This document shows positions 57,769 to 64,000 of a stretch of 64,000 nucleotides of DNA, one piece after another (position 1 is the first letter of the stretch; every line of letters starts with the position of its first letter). This DNA is from Peromyscus leucopus. Its lineage: Eukaryota > Chordata > Mammalia > Rodentia > Cricetidae. The DNA is taken from the NCBI RefSeq assembly GCF_004664715.2, contig NC_051064.1, positions 113,818,240-113,882,239 on the forward strand. The letters run 5' to 3'. The notes under the pieces were generated by a model that worked only from the letters and a program-made list of their open reading frames with translations, was not told the DNA's origin and searched no databases. Position numbers and translations under genes: made by a program.

Positions 57769-60629
57769 TTTTTTTAGTGGTAGTCCTTCTGAAATACTTG
57801 CCTCCTTGATTTTTAGTCATTGTCATGAACACATAAATTAATGAAATTCTAAATTTTCATAATCTATCTCATATTAATTCCTGAAAACACTACTAGTTGT
57901 ATTAATTTTGTTCTGAAATTTTATCTAATAGTAAAATATTTTTCAAGAAATTAAAAAATAATGTAAAAAGTAAAAATATGAACCACTAAGTATTATTTTC
58001 CTCCAAGACATATCCATATTACCAGCTTTTCTCTAACTTCCAATTGTAGGTGCATAAAAAAAATCTTTATATTTCATTAATCAAAATTGTGGAATCAAGA
58101 TCTCTGCATATGTTTTTCCCTTCTGAAATAAAATATTTCTCATATAGAGCAGAAAAACTCATAATCTGTTCTGGAATACATGTTTTGTGGGCTTTGGGAT
58201 TAAAAGACCATCACAGGGTTTGTTGCTTTTTGTTACATAGCATTTTATGTGATTACAGGTACTATGTACACTAATGCAGTGCTGTAATTAGATGTTATTA
58301 TGCTAAGAGGTCTATTCCTTTTCTCTCCACCCTTCCTATTTGCAAATTTGAGTTGACTTCTGAGAATATGCATATTAAAGAGACAATATACTTCTAATTA
58401 AATAAATGAATTTAGTTCCTTGAAATTATATTTTAATAAGACAATTTATATCACAAAAAATAACAAAGTATATTAACGTTATACTAAAATTCTTAAAGCA
58501 AAGAGATTCACTATGCTAATGATGAGGCCAGGAATAGACCCACGGAGTCAAAATCCATAGCTCATATACAAGGTTGTGTCTCTCACCACTGGGAGTTTAA
58601 TATGGACTTGGATGGATTTTAATTTATTAAGATCTTGTTGAAGGCTAAGAGAAAATGGACTTTTTAAATTAAAATATGTCTCAAACTGTCCTATAAAAAC
58701 TGAGATTCTAATTGAGTACATTTTGATGAAAAAGGAACAGAAGTGGGCTGGCTACCATGCTTCCCAAAGTCTCTTCATTTATTTATTTGTTAATCTGTCT
58801 GTCTGTTATTTATTTATCTGTTTTGCTGCCTTTTCCTATGACCTTTGTGATGACTTTTCCTTTTAAAGGCTCATTTACATCTTATATACTAACTGGTTTC
58901 CTTGGGTCCTTAAAATAAACTGTGGAAACTTAGCATTTTCTAATTATATTTTACCAACGAAAGATAAAAAATTTATGCAATTAAAATATTTGTAAAAATG
59001 ATCCAATATCTGAAAAAAAAATCATGAAACCAGAGCCTTGTGACCAGGATTTGGGAAGGATGGTGCCTGTCTCTGTCTATAACTTCTTCTCAGATTCTTC
59101 TCATACCTCTTTTTTTTTTTTTTTTCCAACTTCACCAATCTTGCCTGGACACGAGGACTTTGTACATTCTATTCTAAAAATAGATTTCCTCATTATTTCT
59201 AATAATATATCCTTTGTCTTTTGTTTCCAACTCATCCTTTAAATTTGAGTGAGATCAAACTTCCTAAGAGAATACATTCTCCCTATTATATTATGTCCCA
59301 CCCATTATGTATTTTCTGAAATCACTTTGCACTCTTTTAAGACAAACATTAGCATTGATATTTGTGTAAATATGTGATTATCTACTGGAATTTAATAAGG
59401 TCTATGAACCACAAGGTCAAGGTTCTTATTTTTCTCTTGTGGTAGTGAGGTTTCTCTTCATTTGAAAAGTAAAAGTGATGCTTAAATCAAAGGATAATGA
59501 GTGATCATGAGTAATGTAGGTAGTTGGAGCAGTGTTCCAAGACTTGAAGGGGGTCACTGAATTTTGGAAGATGACCAGGAAACACTGAAAACAAGATGAT
59601 GAGGGCCAAAGAACACAGAGTTTCATAGGAAACAATGATTTGCTGAGGAAATTAGATAGGATGATAAATTGAGCTGAGCACTTTCTCTGTGTCTTAAAAA
59701 ATTTTAGGCTAGATAGTTCTTCTAATGAGAGGTAAACTCATTAAGGTGCTGAGTATTATTATTTATGAAAGGTCCAAACATGACTAGTAATATATTTTGA
59801 TAGTTACAGATTGGATTGCATGACAGGGTTCTGTAATTGACACATAGCACAACACTCCCTGCCCCCTGCCACGGTCCTCAACAACTTTCCCAGTAAAAAG
59901 AAAAGGAGTGTGAATTCTCTGAGTTCTGTACTGTAGTTGAGAATGGGTTAGACACAAAGTTGAGAAACTCGGTGTGACTTTGAAGTCTGATTTCAAGTTG
60001 ATTATAAAACTGTCTGGCCTGGCCAACCAGAGCTGTGTAAGAAATGGCAGGACTCTGCACACAAAACAACTCTAATCACCAGTCCTCCAACTCTTAATCA
60101 AGTGAAAGAAATGTTTTCATAAAATTCTTCCCTCAGACTCCAATAAGTTAAATGTATTTTGATGTACCAAGTTTTGTGACACAAGTCAGGAATTGGTGTA
60201 TTCTGATTTTCTAACAGGTATGATTGACAAATCCTTTGAGAGCATTGACAAGCTAATGCTAATGTGATCCACATTAACCTACAAGTGGTATCACATCTAG
60301 TCACTAATTTATTTTTAAATGAGTGCAAATACATTTCCTGCAAAGGAAAGAATTGAGAATCTTTTGACAATTTCAGGGTTCCCACAGAGAGACAGAATAA
60401 TTTGAAAGACAAAAAAGTAAACTAAAATTTCCTGGTGCCTGAATATAAATCCCCTTTCTCCCAGCATAGTTAATATAGTATGAATGATATTACAGATAAG
60501 TGGGGGAAACTGGAATTCTGTACCTTGGCTTTCATTTTATTGATTCATTCAGTCTTGAACAGAAAAAGGGCAAGGGGCATTGTGTTAAAATTTAAAAAAA
60601 AAAAAAACAAAAAAAACAAAGATTTGGTG
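57769..60629. other. Unique AT-rich DNA, no gene seen
   Basis: T runs lie at about 57766-57775 and 59109-59125, a (ttta)n-like patch near 58780-58820 and an A-rich tract at about 60593-60620. Minus open frames of 92-104 codons (59784-60412) have no recognised domain. Confidence 0.45.
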
Positions 60630-60720
60630 TTCAAATTTTCATCTGCTGTTTCATTGCCACATGACCTGAGCAGCTTCAGATTAACATATCTGAGTCTCGG
60701 TTTCTTCATCTCTTCAATCG
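60630..60720 (+). repeat. MIR remnant
   Basis: 'attgccacatgacctgagca' then 'tctgagtctcggtttcttca' is a recognisable sense MIR core. Confidence 0.6.
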
Positions 60721-61118
60721 CCATTGAGAAATTCCCTACTTTGGCAGAGCTGTATTCTCTGCAAGTTGTGTGTCAATCACCTCCCTCCTAAGTTTGTACT
60801 CTCAGGGCCAACCCCTGAGAATAGTGTGCCTGTAAGTGATGTGCTTCTGGCACCTCACTCGCCTCAACCTCCTTCTAGAATAAGATGTGGGAGGGACTGG
60901 AGGAGTAGGGCATAGAATAGTGAGATATGAGGACAATGAGGTGTGCAGAAACCACGTGACAAAGACTTCTAACTTATGATGTCTAACTTTATACTGAGTG
61001 TTATGTGAAATTGATTCAACGGTGTTAGCAAAATAGGTAATTTCATTTGGGAAGGAAAATTTTGGCTGGTGTTAAGAATAAACAGAGATGACCAACAAAG
61101 GATGTTTGAAAAGATATA
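60721..61118. other. Unique DNA, no gene seen
   Basis: No recognised repeat or exon. Confidence 0.45.
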
Positions 61119-61187
61119 ACACACACACACACAGACACACACACACACAGACACACACACACACACACACACACAGACACACACACA

Positions 61188-61224
<37 letters not shown>
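61119..61224. repeat. (AC)n microsatellite with G and T interruptions
   Basis: About 106 bases of AC with single-base interruptions (three aga-type, one ata-type). Minus-strand Cys/Val frames over it are repeat read-through. Confidence 0.95.
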
Positions 61225-61227
<3 letters not shown>

Positions 61228-61429
61228 ATGTAGTTAGGCCATTTGGGATGACAATGCTCTCTGCAAAAGATATGAACTATCTAACAAAATCCCGAGTGCC
61301 AGGCATGGGAAGCACCCCTTCTAGTTGTTTGTCAGGGAAGTCCTAGAGATTTGTTTAAAGTATAGACTAAGACCTTGGTTTCCTCCCAACAATTGAAGTA
61401 AGACACTGTTGCTGAAGACACCACATCAT

Positions 61430-63900
61430 TTTTCTTTTCCCTTTCTTCCCTTGACACCCTCCTGTATACCCTCCTTGTTCTCTTTCAAACGCATGGCCTC
61501 TTTTTTTGTAGTTGTTACATTGATATATGTATATGCATACATATTTTTAAATACAACTTGCTCAGTCTGAATTATGTTAATTATATGAATGTTTTCAGGG
61601 TTGACCATTTAGTATTGAATAAACAATTGGTGTGCTCTTTCCTGGAGAAGACTGTCTCCTGCTCTTAGCATTCCTTAGTTGCCTGTAGTTCTTTGTGTAA
61701 GGTTAAGGGCCCATGGGCTTTCCAAGGTCCACCTCGACATGCTTATTGTTTTCATTGTTCAGTTCATGTTTATGCAGTCATGTTGGTGAGAGTTTATGGG
61801 AGTAGCTTCTGACATTATTACTAGGAAACACAATCTTACAGCGAACCCGCTGATTCTCTGGTTCTTACAATCTTTCCTTCCCCTTTTCCACAATGTAACC
61901 TCAGCACCTGATGAGGTTGTGTTTTGTAAATGTATTCAATGGGACTGACTTAATAACTCTGCATTTTTATCACATTTTTCTTCTTTCTTTCTTTTTTTCT
62001 TTCTTTTTTTTTAATGGCTGCCATCTGTTCCTAAGAGAATTTCCTTGATGAGGGTTTAGGAGTATACCTATCTATTGGTATAAGGATAAAAGGATAAATG
62101 TTTAGTTTGTTGGTTTAGTAAAGGGGTGGTTAAAGGGTTTCCTCCAAGATCTATAACTTCACTAGCTTTGGTAGTTGGCTATGTTTCCAATACCAGGCAT
62201 AGTTTCCCTCTTTTTGAGCCAGTCTTAAGGCCAATTAGAGAGCTGTTGGTTACCACCTTTGGTACCATGAATGCTAGTTTTCAGAAAGGAGGCATTCAGG
62301 TCAGTTCTATCTCAGGGACCTCTAGACTGTATGTCTGATTTGTATGTTGTCTTCAGCAATAGGGACTAACTTTCCACCTCTGGGGCACAGCAAGGGGAAT
62401 AGAAGTAGACTGTGTTTTGGGGTGAGTCTCTTCAAAAACTCTGACCAACAATTTAAAAGAGGGCTTCTCATGTCCAGTATTGGAGTTTTTCTTAGGTGGT
62501 CTTTGGCACTTGGAGGTAACTTTGTGAACCCGTAAGAGACAATTCCATTTATATATGAGGTCATATGCATAAACAGACTTACATGTATGATTTTAGTTTT
62601 AGACAAATAGTTAATAGTGTGATTCCTTATGACTGTTCCAAAGCCTTACTATATTTTACCCTCCTTCTTCTCTATTTGCCTCCCTCTCCATCCATAAAGA
62701 GCTACCCACTTTTTCTATTTCCTCACAAAGATCACTTGTACCTTGTTATTATCCTCTCTGTTGTTCTTCGTATTCCCTATCTCAGCAATGGTCCCATTTA
62801 ACTTTCCTTGTTTCTACACTTATTCAAGGATATATACTAATAATTTGATGATTTGGAGCTGGGAGCCACCAATAAGAGAGAACAAATGATGTTTGTCTTC
62901 GTGGGTCTGGGTTATCTCACTCATTATAATATTTACTGGTTCTATCCATGGATCTGTTCATGACTTCATTTTTCTTTACTGTTGAGTAGTATTCCACAAT
63001 GTATATGCACCACATTTTCATTATTCATTTGTCTGTTGAAGAACATTTAGATTGTTTCTATTTCCTGGCTTTTGTAAATGGAGAAGCAATGAACATAGCT
63101 GATGAATTACCTTTGGAATAGGACATCAAGTCCTTTGGGCATATGCCTTTGAATAACTGGGTCATATGGTAAATTATTTAATTTTAGCTTTTTGAGATTT
63201 CTTCTGTGTCTCCTTCATAATAACCTCAAGTAAAATAAAATACCTAGGAATAAACTTAATGAAGGAAGTGAATGACCTCTACAATGTAAACTTAAACCTC
63301 TGAAGAGACAGAGAAAGGCATTAAAATGGAAAAAAATCCCATGATCATGGATTTGTATGATTAATATTGTGGAATGACTTTTTAAAAATTTTTACCAAAG
63401 CTATTTACAGACTCAGTGAAATCCCATTCAAAATCCCTATTTCATTCTTTACAAAAATAGAAAAAAAAAGACTATCTTGAAATTCATATGGAACCACAAA
63501 AGAATCTGGATTACCAAAACAAATCTGAACAAAAAGAACAATACTGGAGGGATTATTTATTCTAGACCTTGAGATACATTTTAGAGACATAGTAATTAAA
63601 ACTGTATGGTATGATATTGGAACTAAAACAGACATGTAGACTAATGGAACAAAATTGATGGTCCAAAAATGAGCACATGTAACTTCAGCCACTTAATATT
63701 TGACAAAGACACCAAAAGCATATACCAGAAAAATAAGGTATCTTCAACAAACGATGCTTGGAAAACTGGATGTCTCCATGCAGATGAATGAAATTAGGCT
63801 AGTATTTATCACCTTCCACAAAAATAAACTCCAAATGGATCAAAGACCTAAACATAAATACAATTATATTAAATTGTATTTGAATTTTATATAAGACAGA
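61430..63900 (-). mobile_element. L1 (Lx-type) with 3' UTR and 5' inversion
   Basis: 61430 to about 62860 is antisense L1 3' UTR ('aattagagagctgttggtta', 'gttgtcttcagcaataggga'). The sequence then runs through the antisense ORF2 end ('gttgagtagtattccacaat') to about 63215. From about 63220 it is sense ORF2 ('ataaaatacctaggaataaa', 'ttgaaattcatatggaacca', 'aatatttgacaaagacacca'), fading near 63900. This is the same twin-priming layout as at 30.2 and 55.5 kb. The sense part covers the region after the RT core. No open frame exceeds 95 codons. Confidence 0.85.
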
Positions 63901-64000
63901 AAACATTAAATATTGAAAACATCAAATCTAAAACATAGAGAGAACATAGGATACATATATACATATATATATATATACATATACATAAATTGTTCAGTGA
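63901..64000. repeat. AT-rich end with short (TA)n
   Basis: A (ta)n-type run lies near 63954-63985. The window ends here, so the limit of the preceding L1 is uncertain. Confidence 0.5.

Noticed and set aside
60969..61228. Cys/Val-rich small proteins on the minus strand
   Set aside because: Translation of the interrupted (AC)n microsatellite.
1..64000. Bacterial-type features (operons, CRISPR, riboswitches, attachment sites)
   Set aside because: The sequence is mammalian nuclear DNA by its SINE/LINE content. Short tandem repeats here are microsatellites, not CRISPR arrays.

Overview
This window is vertebrate nuclear DNA, almost certainly from a cricetid rodent (hamster, deer mouse or vole group). 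Four well-preserved B1 SINEs carry the cricetid form of the element (for example 'cttggtagcccaggctggcc') rather than the house-mouse form. Rodent B2/B3, B4 and ID SINEs, rodent-type L1 3' UTRs, cricetid-looking LTRs and worn pan-mammalian MIR/L2 remnants fill most of the rest. I found no protein-coding gene, no exon I could defend, no tRNA/rRNA gene, no CpG island and no CRISPR array. The open frames present are L1 remnants, microsatellite read-through or chance frames. The window reads as intergenic or deep intronic sequence.

Layout. 0-12 kb: mostly unique AT-rich DNA with a B3-type SINE (2.9 kb), a 134-bp L1 tip (4.6 kb), a T32(GT)21 tract (6.5 kb), two copies of a ~400-bp solo LTR (called LTR-A here, 7.8 and 10.7 kb) and a MaLR-like solo LTR (11.3 kb). 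12-20 kb: unique DNA with MIR/L2 fossils and one B1. 20-24 kb: a second solo LTR family (LTR-B) inside an old B1, then a 1.8-kb 5'-truncated L1 with a 13-bp target-site duplication. 24-36 kb: three B1s, an ID, nested B2/L1 copies, a 5'-inverted L1 and a 170-bp polypyrimidine tract grown inside a B2. 36-38 kb: LTR-B, a 98-bp near-perfect inverted repeat and a third solo LTR type (LTR-C). 39-46 kb: a direct-repeat partner, an L1 3' end, two B3 SINEs and LTR-A. 46-49 kb: an old LINE that contains an inverted copy of part of itself. 50-64 kb: L1 3' ends, LTR-A, LTR-B and two more 5'-inverted L1s.

The elements do not form a pathway. What they give is a relative chronology: MIR/L2, then old B1, L1 and HAL1-like LINEs, then ERV-type LTRs that inserted into them, then young B1 and L1. 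Eight solo LTRs are present without any internal retroviral sequence. Six have a six-base target-site duplication or a close match: all four LTR-A, one LTR-B and LTR-C. The MaLR-like copy shows an imperfect five-base duplication. The most unusual structures are two local inverted duplications (37.0/37.3 kb and 46.8/48.3 kb) and a 154-bp dispersed direct repeat (35.4/39.2 kb). These are not ordinary insertions and point to template switching or foldback repair. I see no candidate for a new coding system.
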